NCBI GenBank assembly: GCA_017792345.1
Contig: CP051228.1
Coordinates: 3,440,148-3,504,147, forward strand
From: Mesoflavibacter sp.
GTDB lineage: Bacteria > Pseudomonadota > Alphaproteobacteria > UBA8366 > Aestuariispiraceae
DNA length: 64,000 nucleotides
Direction: 5' to 3'
Shown here: positions 25,683 to 34,713 of the stretch, in pieces
Layout of the letters: the number at the start of each line of letters is the position of its first letter
Numbering within the stretch: the first letter of the stretch is position 1
Made by a program: the position numbers and the translations under genes
Notes under the pieces: generated by a model
Told to the model about the DNA's origin: nothing
Databases searched by the model: none
What the model saw: only the letters and a program-made list of their open reading frames with translations

Positions 25683-26014
25683 TGATGCTCCACCACTGAT
25701 TCAAGCGCCTGCCAGACACCGTCAGGGTTGGTCAGTATGTCGTTGTTCCAGAATCGCAATACGCGATAGCCCGCGTCGTTCAGCCGATTGGTTCGGACCT
25801 CGTCGCGCGCTGTCTGGTCGGCATGTTGCCCTCCATCGAGTTCAACGATCAGCTTCACCTCATAACAAACGAAATCGGCGATGAAACCTTGAACGGGAAC
25901 CTGTCGTCTGAATTTCAGGCCCTGAAACTGTCGATTCCGAACCATGCTCCAGAACTTGGATTCCGCATCTGTTGAATTGCGGCGAAGCTCTCGAGCTCTC
26001 TTGGTGTGTTTCAT
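25646..26014 (-). CDS. DUF559 (Vsr-like endonuclease fold) protein inside an inverted repeat
   Basis: The 122-residue protein has the DUF559 pattern: N-terminal RRNSTDAESKFW, then FRRQVPVQGFIADFVC, LIVELDGGQH and YRVLRFWNNDIL. The D…ExD arrangement (AD, then VELD) matches the PD-(D/E)XK-like, very-short-patch-repair-like nuclease fold; cellular function is unproven. The last residues, KAPLPGGEGLG and the stop, come from the left repeat, and the start codon lies about 30 bases inside the right repeat. The gene is thus almost the only content between two inverted 40-bp elements, and it is opposite in strand to all nearby genes. It may be carried with the repeat as a small selfish unit. Confidence 0.85.
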   Translation of the reverse strand: MKHTKRARELRRNSTDAESKFWSMVRNRQFQGLKFRRQVPVQGFIADFVCYEVKLIVELDGGQHADQTARDEVRTNRLNDAGYRVLRFWNNDILTNPDGVWQALESVVEHQKAPLPGGEGLG

Positions 26015-26045
26015 AAGAGAAATCTATAATTGATTGAAATCCCCG

Positions 26046-26085
26046 AAAAGCCCCTCTCCCCATGGGAGAGGGGTTGGGGTGAGGG
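26046..26085 (-). repeat. REP-like element, right copy of the 40-bp inverted pair
   Basis: Mirror copy of 25643-25682 (38 of 40 identical on the opposite strand), ending GGGGTTGGGGTGAGGG. With the left copy it delimits a 443-bp unit containing only the DUF559 gene and its short leader. Confidence 0.88.
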
Positions 26086-26143
26086 GGAACGGGGCACATT
26101 TCCTGCCACGCCAATGACCCATTTCCGATGCTACCATCGCAGC

Positions 26144-26764
26144 ATGCGCCGCTTCGTCCTTGCCCTTCTCCTGCTACCCGCCACCGCCTTCGCCGACCCC
26201 TGTCCGCGCGGACAGGAGCGGGCGGCGGGCGGTGACCTCGATGCCGCGATCCGGGCCTATTCCGGCTGCCTGCAGGCCGGCCTGACGCAGGACGAGAAGT
26301 TGGCAGCCTATCTGGCGCGCGGTGACCTCTATGTCCTCGACGGGCGCTTTCTGGAGGCGCGGATGGATTACGATGTCGTCCTTGCGATCGATCCGCACCA
26401 TTCGGAAGGTTACCTGCGTCTGGCGCGGCTTCATGCGCTAGAGGGCAGCCACACGGCGGCGGTGGACGCGGCCAATCAGGCGATCCGGTTGAATCCGGAC
26501 AATATCGCTGCCTATCGCCGCCGGGCCCTGTCCCGCATCGCTCAAGGCACGCCCTGGCCGGCCTTCGACGATCTGAACCTCGTCCTGGAACTGGATCCGG
26601 GGGATTGGGAGGCCCGGTTGGCGCGGGCAGAGATTCTCCGCGCCATGGGCGAGCCGGAGCAGGCGCTGGACGATGTCGGTGCTGTCCTGTCGGCGCATCC
26701 GAACAACCAGACCGCCCTGTTCCAACGCGATCTTCTGCTGGGCATACTGGGGCGCGACCAATAG
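26144..26764 (+). CDS. Exported TPR-repeat protein
   Basis: Start placed at the ATG at 26144, giving a signal peptide (residues 1-17, ending AFA) followed by DPCPRG; a longer frame would run through the REP element. The 206-residue product contains four to five tetratricopeptide repeats from about residue 25 to 200, with typical A-G-Y/L-A-P spacing (for example AYRRRALSRIAQG and AIRLNPDN). It should be a periplasmic scaffold. No partner is suggested by neighbours. Confidence 0.85.
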   Translation: MRRFVLALLLLPATAFADPCPRGQERAAGGDLDAAIRAYSGCLQAGLTQDEKLAAYLARGDLYVLDGRFLEARMDYDVVLAIDPHHSEGYLRLARLHALEGSHTAAVDAANQAIRLNPDNIAAYRRRALSRIAQGTPWPAFDDLNLVLELDPGDWEARLARAEILRAMGEPEQALDDVGAVLSAHPNNQTALFQRDLLLGILGRDQ

Positions 26765-26946
26765 GAACCTTGCCACCGGCGCGGCGGCGGCTATAGTGCG
26801 CTCATCGAAATCGGCACCAGACGGCGGATCGGGCTCATGGCCTTTACGATCGACACCATCGGGATTATTTGCGGCTGTCGCGCGCGCGGCGGCCGTTGGC
26901 GGTGCTGATCCGGACCTTCCGGACATAGAACAGCGAGACCATCGAC

Positions 26947-26978
26947 CCCGCGGCAGGCATGATCCTCCCGCGGGTTTT
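26947..26978 (+). terminator. Hairpin with T-run between the TPR gene and cysS
   Basis: Seven-base GC arms CCCGCGG (26947-26953) and CCGCGGG (26968-26974) enclose a 14-base loop and are followed by TTTT. It could end the TPR transcript or act in the cysS leader, whose start is 36 bases further on. The rest of the 249-base gap (26765-27013) shows nothing clear. Confidence 0.45.
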
Positions 26979-27013
26979 CAGTTTTGGACGAGATGAAGAG
27001 CGGATAGCGGATA

Positions 27014-28381
27014 ATGGACCTCAAGATCTACGACACCAGCAGACGGCAGAAGATGACCTTCGAACCCCGCGTGGTCGGGAAGGTCGGTCTGTATGTCTGC
27101 GGCCCGACCGTCTATGACCGGATCCATATCGGCAATGCGCGGCCGATCGTCGTCTTCGACGTCTTCGCGCGCCTGCTGCGAACGCTCTATGGCGATGTCA
27201 CCTATGTCCGCAACATCACCGACATCGACGACAAGATTAACGCCCGCGCCAAGGAGCGCGGCATCGATATCCGCGACCTGACGGAGACCACGGTCGCGCG
27301 CTTCCGGGAAGATTGCGCCGAACTGAAATGCGCCCCGCCGGATGTGGAGCCGCGCGCGACGGAAACCATCCCGGAGATGATCGCCCATATCGAAAAACTG
27401 ATCGACAACGGCCATGCCTATGCGCTGGATGACGGGCATGTCCTGTTCCATGTCCCGTCCTGGCGGGACTATGGCAAATTCGCCAACAAGGATCGCGACG
27501 AGCAGATTTCCGGCGCCCGTGTAGACGTCGCCAGCTACAAGCGCGACCCGGCGGATTTCGTGCTGTGGAAGCCGTCGGATGCCGAAACGCCCGGTTGGCC
27601 GAGCCCCTGGTGCGAGAAGGGACGGCCGGGCTGGCATATCGAATGCTCCGCCATGTCCGAGAAATATCTCGGCCCGGATTTCGACATTCATGGCGGCGGG
27701 ATCGACCTCGTCTTCCCGCACCATCAGAACGAGATCGCCCAGAGTTGCTGCGCCCATGCGGAAGGGGCGCGGGACGACCGTTTCGCGCGCTATTGGATGC
27801 ATAACGGCTATCTGATGAGCGAAGGCGAGAAAATGTCGAAGAGCCTCGGCAATTTCTACACCGTCGCCGAACTGCTGGAGGAGTTTCCGGGCGAGGCGCT
27901 GCGCCTCGTCATTCTGCAGGCGCACTACCGTCAGCCGCTGGATTTCTCCAAGGACAAATGCCGCGAGGCAAAGGCGGCACTGGACCGGCTGTACCGCCTG
28001 AAGCAGGCGGCGCTGGCGACCGGTGCGCAGGCCGTCCAGGACGACGCCGTGCACGCAGCCCTGATGGACGACATGAACACGCCCCTGGCCCTGGCGAAGC
28101 TGCATGAATTGAACGATGGGGTGACGAGCGGGGAGGGCGCGGCGCGGTTCCTGGGCGCGCTCGATCTGCTGGGGATCGCCGTGGATGACCCGGAAATCTG
28201 GTTCAAGGGCGGCAGCGACGGTCCGTCGGCGGAAGAGGTCGAGAGCCTGATCGAAGCCCGCAAGGCGGCCAAGGCATCGAAAAACTTCGCCGAAGCGGAC
28301 CGCATCCGGGACGATTTGAAGGACCGCGGCGTCGTCTTGGAGGACAAGCCTGGCGGCATCACCGAATGGCGGCGGGCGTAA
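27014..28381 (+). CDS. cysS: Cysteinyl-tRNA synthetase
   Basis: The 455-residue enzyme has the class I signatures: zinc ligand C29 in CGPTVYD, the HIGN motif, ECSAM with a further zinc Cys, HHQNEIAQS, and GEKMSKSLGN as the KMSKS loop. It attaches cysteine to tRNA-Cys in the cytosol. Length is normal for the family. It is followed by an inverted pair of REP elements rather than another gene, so it is probably expressed alone. Confidence 0.98.
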   Translation: MDLKIYDTSRRQKMTFEPRVVGKVGLYVCGPTVYDRIHIGNARPIVVFDVFARLLRTLYGDVTYVRNITDIDDKINARAKERGIDIRDLTETTVARFREDCAELKCAPPDVEPRATETIPEMIAHIEKLIDNGHAYALDDGHVLFHVPSWRDYGKFANKDRDEQISGARVDVASYKRDPADFVLWKPSDAETPGWPSPWCEKGRPGWHIECSAMSEKYLGPDFDIHGGGIDLVFPHHQNEIAQSCCAHAEGARDDRFARYWMHNGYLMSEGEKMSKSLGNFYTVAELLEEFPGEALRLVILQAHYRQPLDFSKDKCREAKAALDRLYRLKQAALATGAQAVQDDAVHAALMDDMNTPLALAKLHELNDGVTSGEGAARFLGALDLLGIAVDDPEIWFKGGSDGPSAEEVESLIEARKAAKASKNFAEADRIRDDLKDRGVVLEDKPGGITEWRRA

Positions 28382-28389
28382 CAGTTGGA

Positions 28390-28500
28390 ACCCTCTCCCC
28401 CAGGGAGAGGGTGGCCCGAAGGGCCGGGTGAGGGCAGCCGGCGGTGAACGGGGCACGAACTCCCCCTCACCCCGGCCCTCTCCCTCGAGGGAGAGGGAGA
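28390..28500. repeat. Inverted pair of REP-like elements after cysS
   Basis: 28390-28435 carries CCCTCTCCC…GGGAGAGGG followed by GGCCCGAAGGGCCGGGTGAGGG; 28463-28500 carries CCCTCACCCCGGCCCTCTCCC…GGGAGAGGG on the opposite sense. They share the core of the elements around the DUF559 gene but are a different subtype (GGCC replacing AACC). The pair could fold into one large stem and act as the cysS terminator or mRNA stabiliser. Confidence 0.8.
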
Positions 28501-28531
28501 TGGATTGGCGAGGCGGCAGGATTTGAAGGAA

Positions 28532-28575
28532 CTTTGCGTTCTTGGCGTCTCCTTCGCGTCCTTTGCGGTTTTCTT
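28532..28575. repeat. CTTTGCG/CTTGGCG-type polypyrimidine repeat
   Basis: A run of near-repeats of CTTTGCGT, TCTTGGCGT, TCCTTCGCGT and CCTTTGCGG within 44 bases. This pyrimidine-rich motif recurs in intergenic DNA of unrelated bacteria from memory; its role is unknown. It lies between the REP pair and cimA, where it also borders the cimA ribosome-binding region. Confidence 0.55.
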
Positions 28576-28615
28576 CCCGCCATCCTGAGGCGGAAGACAG
28601 TTTGGAGCTGAGCGT

Positions 28616-30205
28616 ATGAGCGAGCGCATTTATCTGTTCGATACGACCCTGCGGGACGGGGCGCAGACCCAGGGCGTGGATTTCTCCGTCGCGGACAAGG
28701 TCGCGATCGCCCAGGCGCTGGACCGGATCGGCGTGGATTATGTCGAGGGCGGCTGGCCCGGCGCCAATCCGACCGACGACGCCTTCTTCGGTGATCCGCC
28801 GGAATTGCAGACGGCAAAGCTGGTCGCCTTCGGCATGACGCGGCGTCCTGGCCGTTCGGCGGAGAACGATCCCGGTCTGGCCCCGCTTCTGAATTCCAAG
28901 GCCACCGCCATGTGCCTGGTCGGGAAGAGCTGGGACTTCCACGTCGATGTCGCGCTGGAAATCCCGCATGAGGAAAATGTCGCGATGATCGCCGACTCGA
29001 TCCGGCTGGCCGGACAGCGCAAGCCGGAGGCGATGTACGATGCCGAACATTTCTTCGATGGCTGGAAGGCGAACAAGGCCTTCACCCTGTCCTGTGTGAA
29101 GGCCGCCTATGAGGCCGGTGCCCGCTGGATCGTGCTGTGCGACACCAATGGCGGGACGCTGCCGCATGAGGTCGAGGCCATCGTCCGCGAGGTCACCGAG
29201 CATATCCCCGGCGACCGGCTGGGCATCCACGCCCATAACGATACCGAGAACGCCGTCGCCAATTCTTTGGCCGCGATCCGTGCCGGGGTGCGTCAGGTGC
29301 AGGGAACGATCAACGGGCTGGGGGAGCGCTGCGGCAACGCCAATATCTGTTCGCTGATCCCGTCCCTGATGCTCAAAATGGGGTTCGAAACGGGCATCTC
29401 GCATGACGGCCTGAAGGAACTGACCCATCTGTCGCGCCTGCTGGACGAGCGGTTGGAACGGCCGTCGAACCGCCATCAGGCCTATGTCGGGGCGGCTGCT
29501 TTCTCGCATAAGGGCGGGCTGCATGTCTCCGCCGTGGCCAAGGACCCGCGCACCTACGAACACATCCCGCCGGAGACGGTTGGCAACCGTCGCCACATCG
29601 TCGTGTCCGATCAGGCCGGTCGGTCGAACGTTGTCGCGCGGCTCGAGGAAAGCGGGATCGAGATGGAGGAGGCCGCGCTGCGCCGCCTGCTGGAAGACGT
29701 GAAGGACCGCGAGTTCCAGGGCTATGCCTATGACGGGGCGGAGGCCAGTTTCGAACTGCTGGCCCATCACGCCAAGGGCGACGTGCCGGATTATTTCGAC
29801 ATCAGCCGCTTCCGGGTCATGGACGAGCGCCGCCACAATGCCGTCGGCAAGCTGATCACCGAATCCGAGGCGACGGTCCAGGTCGAGGTTCAAGGCCGCC
29901 AGGTCATGCGCGTCGCCATGGGCAACGGGCCGGTCAATGCGCTGGACACGGCCCTGCGCGAGGCCGTCTGCGAGATCTATCCCGACCTGACCGACATGCA
30001 GTTGGTCGATTACAAGGTCCGCATCCTGCCGCCGCCGAAAGGTTCGACCGGTACCGATGCCGTGACCCGCGTGACCATCGAAAGCGAAGACGAGATGGGG
30101 CACCGCTGGTCGACCGTCGGCGTGTCGGCGAACATCATCGACGCCTCCGTCATCGCCCTTTACGATGCCTATGCCTATAAACTGATGCGGGACGGGGTGC
30201 GATGA
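28616..30205 (+). CDS. cimA: (R)-citramalate synthase
   Basis: The 529-residue protein has an N-terminal HMG-CoA-lyase-like TIM barrel (FDTTLRDGAQTQG at 8-20; HAHNDTENA metal motif; GTINGLGERCGNAN) and a C-terminal LeuA-type allosteric dimer domain (about 395-525). The TTLRDGAQTQGV form and length separate citramalate synthase from isopropylmalate and homocitrate synthases. It condenses acetyl-CoA with pyruvate, giving a threonine-independent route to isoleucine. The next gene overlaps by four bases (ATGA at 30202), an unexpected coupling to methylthioadenosine salvage. Confidence 0.9.
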   Translation: MSERIYLFDTTLRDGAQTQGVDFSVADKVAIAQALDRIGVDYVEGGWPGANPTDDAFFGDPPELQTAKLVAFGMTRRPGRSAENDPGLAPLLNSKATAMCLVGKSWDFHVDVALEIPHEENVAMIADSIRLAGQRKPEAMYDAEHFFDGWKANKAFTLSCVKAAYEAGARWIVLCDTNGGTLPHEVEAIVREVTEHIPGDRLGIHAHNDTENAVANSLAAIRAGVRQVQGTINGLGERCGNANICSLIPSLMLKMGFETGISHDGLKELTHLSRLLDERLERPSNRHQAYVGAAAFSHKGGLHVSAVAKDPRTYEHIPPETVGNRRHIVVSDQAGRSNVVARLEESGIEMEEAALRRLLEDVKDREFQGYAYDGAEASFELLAHHAKGDVPDYFDISRFRVMDERRHNAVGKLITESEATVQVEVQGRQVMRVAMGNGPVNALDTALREAVCEIYPDLTDMQLVDYKVRILPPPKGSTGTDAVTRVTIESEDEMGHRWSTVGVSANIIDASVIALYDAYAYKLMRDGVR

Positions 30206-30873
30206 GGCTTCCGGGCCGGAACGAGCGCCAGGCGCTGGGCCGGCGCATCGTCGACACCTGCCTGGCGATGAACGCGTCGGGCATCAATCAGGGCAAGTCC
30301 GGCAATGTTTCCGCCCGGTTCGGCGATGCCATGTTGGTGACGCCGTCCGGGGTTTCTTATGACGCGCTGAAGCCGATGGATATCGTCCTGCTGGGGCTCG
30401 ACGGTACGCCGGTCGAGGACGGGCAACTCCTGCCGTCCAGCGAATGGCGCATGCATGCCGACATCTACCGCGCCCGGCCGGAAGCGCAGGCGGTGGTCCA
30501 TGCCCATCCGACCTTCTGCACGGCGCTGGCCTGTCAGCGCACCGGCATCCCGGCCTTTCACTACATGGTCGCCGTCGCGGGCGGGACGGATATTCGGTGC
30601 TCGGACTATGCGACCTTCGGGACGCAGGCGCTATCCGACACCATGGTCGCGGCCTTGCAGGACCGGAAGGCCTGCATCCTGGCGAACCACGGCATGATCT
30701 GTTTCGAGGCCAATCTGGAAAAGGCGCTGGGCCTTGCCATCGAGGTCGAAAGTCTGGCCCGCCAGTACCATCACGCGCGGCAACTGGGCGAACCGGTGAT
30801 CCTGAGCGATGCCGAGATGGCCGAGGTGCTGGAAAAGTTCAAAACCTACGGCAAGCAGCCGGAGAAGGATTAG
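30202..30873 (+). CDS. Class II aldolase, probable 5-methylthioribulose-1-phosphate aldolase (Ald2-like)
   Basis: The 223-residue protein is a fuculose-phosphate-type class II aldolase: GNVSAR near residue 34, catalytic Glu in SSEWRMH, zinc ligands in VVHAHPTF and a distal His in ILANHGM. MtnB dehydratases share the fold, but the tight association with mtnA, without the other mtn genes of the oxygen-dependent pathway, fits the aldolase of the DHAP shunt described in Rhodospirillum rubrum. That enzyme splits 5-methylthioribulose-1-phosphate (or the 5-deoxy analogue) into dihydroxyacetone phosphate and an aldehyde. It overlaps cimA by four bases and mtnA follows after three. Confidence 0.8.
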   Translation: MRLPGRNERQALGRRIVDTCLAMNASGINQGKSGNVSARFGDAMLVTPSGVSYDALKPMDIVLLGLDGTPVEDGQLLPSSEWRMHADIYRARPEAQAVVHAHPTFCTALACQRTGIPAFHYMVAVAGGTDIRCSDYATFGTQALSDTMVAALQDRKACILANHGMICFEANLEKALGLAIEVESLARQYHHARQLGEPVILSDAEMAEVLEKFKTYGKQPEKD

Positions 30874-30876
30874 GCG

Positions 30877-31962
30877 ATGGAAATCGACGGCAAACCATAC
30901 CGCACCATCTGGGTAGAGGAGCCGCGCAAGTCGGTCGGGGTCATCGATCAGACCAAGCTGCCGCACCGGTTCGAGACGCTGACCCTGACCAGCCTGGAAG
31001 ACGCCGCGGTGGCGATCGAGGATATGATCGTGCGCGGTGCGCCGTTGATCGGGGCGACGGCGGCTTACGGCTTCTGTCTGGGGCTGGAGGCCGATGCCAG
31101 CGATGCGGGCGTGCAGGCGATCTATGACCGGCTGTACCGGACGCGGCCGACGGCGGTCAATTTGCGTTGGGCGCTGGACGAGATGCGCGCGCTGCTGGAC
31201 AACCGGGCACCGGAAGAGCGCGCCGCGTTGGCCTGGGAGCGGGCGGCGGAGATCTGCGATTCCGATGTCGAGATCTGCAAGGCGATCGGCCGTAACGGGC
31301 TGGAGATCATCGAGAAGATCGCTGCGGACAAGCCGGCGGGGGAGGCGGTCAACGTCCTGACGCATTGCAATGCCGGCTGGCTGGCGACGGTCGATTGGGG
31401 GACGGCCACAGCGCCGATCTATATGGCCTATGAAAAGGGCATCAAGGTCCATGTCTGGGTCGACGAAACCCGCCCGCGCAATCAGGGGGCCAGTCTGACC
31501 GCCTGGGAACTGGGACGGCACGGCGTCGACCATACGCTGATCGCGGACAATGTCGGCGGGCATCTGATGCAGCACGGGCTGGTCGATCTGTGCATCGTCG
31601 GGACCGACCGGACAACGGCCAGCGGCGATGTCTGCAACAAGATCGGAACCTATCTGAAGGCGCTGGCGGCGAAGGACAACGGTGTGCCCTTCTATGTCGC
31701 GCTGCCGTCGACAACCATCGACTGGACCGTCCATGACGGTGTTCGCGAAATTCCCATCGAACAGCGCAAGGGCGAGGAACTGACCCGCATCGCCGGGCGG
31801 CTGGAAAACGGCGAGGTCGTGACCGTCGACATCGCCCCGGAAGGGGTGACCGCCCGTAACGACGCCTTCGACGTGACGCCTGCGCGGCTGGTGACCGGCC
31901 TGATTACCGAACGCGGCACGTGTGACGCCAGCGAAGAAGGGCTGCGCGCCTTGTTCGACTAA
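30877..31962 (+). CDS. mtnA: 5-methylthioribose-1-phosphate isomerase
   Basis: The 361-residue protein carries the eIF2B-related isomerase fold with [12 protein letters not shown] near the N-terminus, the catalytic cysteine in [11 protein letters not shown] and catalytic aspartate in [12 protein letters not shown], and C-terminal LPSTTIDW. It converts methylthioribose-1-phosphate to methylthioribulose-1-phosphate, supplying the aldolase encoded just upstream. mtnP, giving its substrate, lies 1.9 kb downstream on the opposite strand. Confidence 0.95.
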   Translation: MEIDGKPYRTIWVEEPRKSVGVIDQTKLPHRFETLTLTSLEDAAVAIEDMIVRGAPLIGATAAYGFCLGLEADASDAGVQAIYDRLYRTRPTAVNLRWALDEMRALLDNRAPEERAALAWERAAEICDSDVEICKAIGRNGLEIIEKIAADKPAGEAVNVLTHCNAGWLATVDWGTATAPIYMAYEKGIKVHVWVDETRPRNQGASLTAWELGRHGVDHTLIADNVGGHLMQHGLVDLCIVGTDRTTASGDVCNKIGTYLKALAAKDNGVPFYVALPSTTIDWTVHDGVREIPIEQRKGEELTRIAGRLENGEVVTVDIAPEGVTARNDAFDVTPARLVTGLITERGTCDASEEGLRALFD

Positions 31963-32048
31963 TGCCGGCGCTTTCGCGGGATACCATTGCAGTCCGGGGC
32001 TGAGATGTGGAACCCTGAGACCGGGCGGTTCACAAGCGGAAGGATGTC

Positions 32049-33809
32049 ATGGCAGCCGGCGGGGAATTGGGCTTTCTGGAAGATGCGGCGATCTATCTGA
32101 CGGCTGCCGTCGTCGCGGTGCCGATTTTCAAGCGTTTGAAGCTGGGCTCCGTCCTCGGCTATCTGGCGGCGGGATCGGTCATCGGTCCCTATGCGCTGGG
32201 GGCGGTCGGCGATGCGGAGAGCGTCTTCGCCTTCGCGGAGTTCGGTGTCGTCCTGCTGTTGTTTCTGATCGGATTGGAACTCAAGCCGGCGCGGCTGTGG
32301 GCGTTGCGGGCGGATATTTTTGGCCTGGGCACGGCGCAGGTCCTGGTTACGGCGGCCGCGGTCGCGGTTTTTGGAATTTTCGCCCTGGGGGCTGTTTGGC
32401 AGGCTGCGGTCCTTGTCGGCATGGCGCTGGCCCTGTCTTCGACGGCGTTCGCCCTGCAATTGATGCAGGAAAGGGGGGAGTTCACGACCCCGCACGGCAC
32501 GCGCGCCTTCTCTATCCTGTTGTTGCAGGACATCATGATCGTCCCGATCCTGGCGCTGGCGCCGTTGCTGACCCTGGGGGCGAGCATTGATACGGCCGGT
32601 GGTGGCTGGACCGACGCTCTGGAGAGTGTCGGCGCCGTGGTCGGTCTGATCCTGGCCGGACGGTTCCTGCTGAACCCGATCTTCCGGATCATCGCGCAGA
32701 CCCATTCGCATGAGATCTTTCTGGCCGCTGCATTGTTGCTGGTGGTCGGATCGGCGCTGCTGATGCATTTGTTCGGTCTGTCCATGGCGCTGGGCGCGTT
32801 TATCGCCGGGGTGATGCTGGCGGAAAGCGAATACCGCCATCAATTGGAAGCGGATATCGAACCGTTTCGTGGATTGCTGCTCGGCCTGTTCTTCATTGCC
32901 GTCGGCATGTCGGTCAATTGGCCGGTCGTCTTGCAGGAATGGGCGCTGGTGATCGGTGGCGCGCTTCTGTTGCTGATCGCCAAGGCGGGGATCCTGTTCG
33001 GACTGTGCCGGTCCTTCGGGTCGCCTGGACCGGATGCGGGGAGGATCGCAGCGACCCTGCCGCAGGGCGGGGAGTTCGGCTTCGTCGTGATGGCGGAGGG
33101 CGTGTCGCTGGGCCTGTTGAGCGCGACGGAATCCGGCATGTTGACCGCCGTGATCACGGTTTCCATGGCGCTGACCCCGCCGCTGCGGATTGCGTTCGAG
33201 CGTTTGACGCCCAAACTTTGGCCTGAACCGGTTCACAACCTCCCGCGTGTCGGCGACGGGATGGAGGAAAACAATGTCATCGTCCTGGGCTTCGGCCGGG
33301 TCGGTCAAATCGTCAGCCAGATATTCCGTCAGAAAGGCATCGCGGTGACCGCCATCGATGCGGATCCGAAACGGATCGAGGCCGCGAAACGGTTCGGCGC
33401 CAAAGTCTATTTCGGGGACGCGACCCGGGTCGACGTTCTGGCTGCATCGGGCATGGCGCGGGCCGATCTGGTCTTTGTGACGATCGACAACGCGGCCGCC
33501 TGCACCAAGTCGATCGACCTGATTTCCCATCACTTCCCGGCGGTCCGCATCATGGCCCGCGCACATGACAGGCTGCATGCCCTGGATCTGATGGACAGCG
33601 GGGCGGATTTCCTGATCCGCGATACGCTGGAAAGTTCGATCAAGCTGGCGGAGGAAGGCTTGCGGCGTCTGGAAATCGACGCCGAGGAAATCTCGATCCT
33701 GATCGACGATTTCCGGCGGGCGGACCATGAGCGGCTGGCCCGTCAGAAAGCGGAAGGAATCTATGCCACGGCCGAGGACGGCAATACCTTCCGCCTCGAC
33801 AAGTCCTGA
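32049..33809 (+). CDS. CPA2 (Kef-type) cation:proton antiporter with TrkA-N domain
   Basis: The 586-residue protein has about twelve membrane helices (residues 10-380) with the CPA2 motif region LFLIGLELKPARLW, SSTAFALQLM and GLFFIAVGMSVNW, followed by a soluble NAD-binding TrkA-N domain (about 400-520) containing VIVLGFGRVGQIV. It exchanges K+ or Na+ for H+ across the inner membrane, gated by nucleotide or glutathione conjugates in KefB/KefC. Length matches KefB. It is convergent with mtnP (seven bases between stops) and probably not part of the salvage pathway. Confidence 0.9.
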   Translation: MAAGGELGFLEDAAIYLTAAVVAVPIFKRLKLGSVLGYLAAGSVIGPYALGAVGDAESVFAFAEFGVVLLLFLIGLELKPARLWALRADIFGLGTAQVLVTAAAVAVFGIFALGAVWQAAVLVGMALALSSTAFALQLMQERGEFTTPHGTRAFSILLLQDIMIVPILALAPLLTLGASIDTAGGGWTDALESVGAVVGLILAGRFLLNPIFRIIAQTHSHEIFLAAALLLVVGSALLMHLFGLSMALGAFIAGVMLAESEYRHQLEADIEPFRGLLLGLFFIAVGMSVNWPVVLQEWALVIGGALLLLIAKAGILFGLCRSFGSPGPDAGRIAATLPQGGEFGFVVMAEGVSLGLLSATESGMLTAVITVSMALTPPLRIAFERLTPKLWPEPVHNLPRVGDGMEENNVIVLGFGRVGQIVSQIFRQKGIAVTAIDADPKRIEAAKRFGAKVYFGDATRVDVLAASGMARADLVFVTIDNAAACTKSIDLISHHFPAVRIMARAHDRLHALDLMDSGADFLIRDTLESSIKLAEEGLRRLEIDAEEISILIDDFRRADHERLARQKAEGIYATAEDGNTFRLDKS

Positions 33810-33816
33810 CCCGGGA

Positions 33817-34689
33817 TCAGCGCAGAACCCGGCCTGCCACCGCGTCCAGCTTCGCCAGAATGGCCGGGTCGCGCGCTTCCGGGGCGGTGATCAGGGCGTT
33901 CTGCAGCGCTGTGTCGCAGCCGCAATCGGGTGACGCTGCCAAGGTATTCAGAACCTTCGAGACGTGACGCACGAGATCGCGGCCATGATCGGCGTTTTCC
34001 AGCAGCGTCTTGATCACCATTTCGACATCGACATGATCGTGATCCGGGTGCCAACAATCGTAGTCCGTCACCATGGCCACGGTCGCATAGCGCAGTTCCG
34101 CCTCGCGCGCCAATTTGGCTTCGGGCATGTTGGTCATCCCGATCACGGCGCAGCCCCAGCTCCGGTAGAGTTCCGATTCCGCCTGGGACGAGAATTGCGG
34201 GCCTTCCATCACCAGATAGGTGCCGCCGCGCGTATGCGGGATCGACAGGGACTTCAGCCCGTCCTCGCACAGATCGCCCAGCCAGCGCGACACCGGATGC
34301 GCCAGGGAGACATGGGCGACGCAGCCCGGACCGAAGAAACTCTTTTCGCGCGCGAAGGTGCGGTCGATGAACTGATCGACGATCACGAAATGACCGGGCG
34401 GCAATTCTTCCTTCAGCGACCCGCAGGCCGAAACCGACAGGATGTCGGTGCAGCCCAACCGCTTCAGCGCATCGATATTGGCGCGGTAGTTGATGGAGGA
34501 CGGCGTCTGCACATGACCGCGCCCGTGCCGGGGCAGGAACCGAACCTTGGTGCCTTCCAGCGTCCCGCACAGAACGGCGTCGGATGGCGCGCCCCAAGGC
34601 GTATCGACCTTGGTCCATTCCGCGCCTTCGATGCCGTCCATGGCATACAGGCCGCTGCCGCCGATGATGCCCAGTACCCGTTCCGACAT
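33817..34689 (-). CDS. mtnP: S-methyl-5'-thioadenosine phosphorylase
   Basis: The 290-residue enzyme begins VLGIIGGSGLYAM with the phosphate-binding GGSG, contains FLPRHGRGH, VSACGSLKEE and MEGPQFSSQAES, and ends its active site with TNMPEAKLAREAE, the MTAP signature. It phosphorolyses methylthioadenosine (and often 5'-deoxyadenosine) to adenine and the ribose-1-phosphate. With mtnA and the class II aldolase nearby, it completes three of the steps of the DHAP shunt. It lies in a minus-strand group with udg and the NYN gene. Confidence 0.95.
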   Translation of the reverse strand: MSERVLGIIGGSGLYAMDGIEGAEWTKVDTPWGAPSDAVLCGTLEGTKVRFLPRHGRGHVQTPSSINYRANIDALKRLGCTDILSVSACGSLKEELPPGHFVIVDQFIDRTFAREKSFFGPGCVAHVSLAHPVSRWLGDLCEDGLKSLSIPHTRGGTYLVMEGPQFSSQAESELYRSWGCAVIGMTNMPEAKLAREAELRYATVAMVTDYDCWHPDHDHVDVEMVIKTLLENADHGRDLVRHVSKVLNTLAASPDCGCDTALQNALITAPEARDPAILAKLDAVAGRVLR

Positions 34690-34713
34690 GGTGACGTCTC
34701 CCGATATGCCGGG

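Noticed and set aside
26978..30103. A 1041-codon minus-strand frame opposite cysS and cimA
   Set aside because: GC-rich codon bias leaves the antisense frame open; cysS and cimA on the plus strand are unmistakable and the antisense product is unlike any protein.
31959..33728. A 589-codon minus-strand frame opposite the Kef antiporter
   Set aside because: Composition is extremely Gln/Arg/Asp-rich, typical of antisense to a membrane protein gene.
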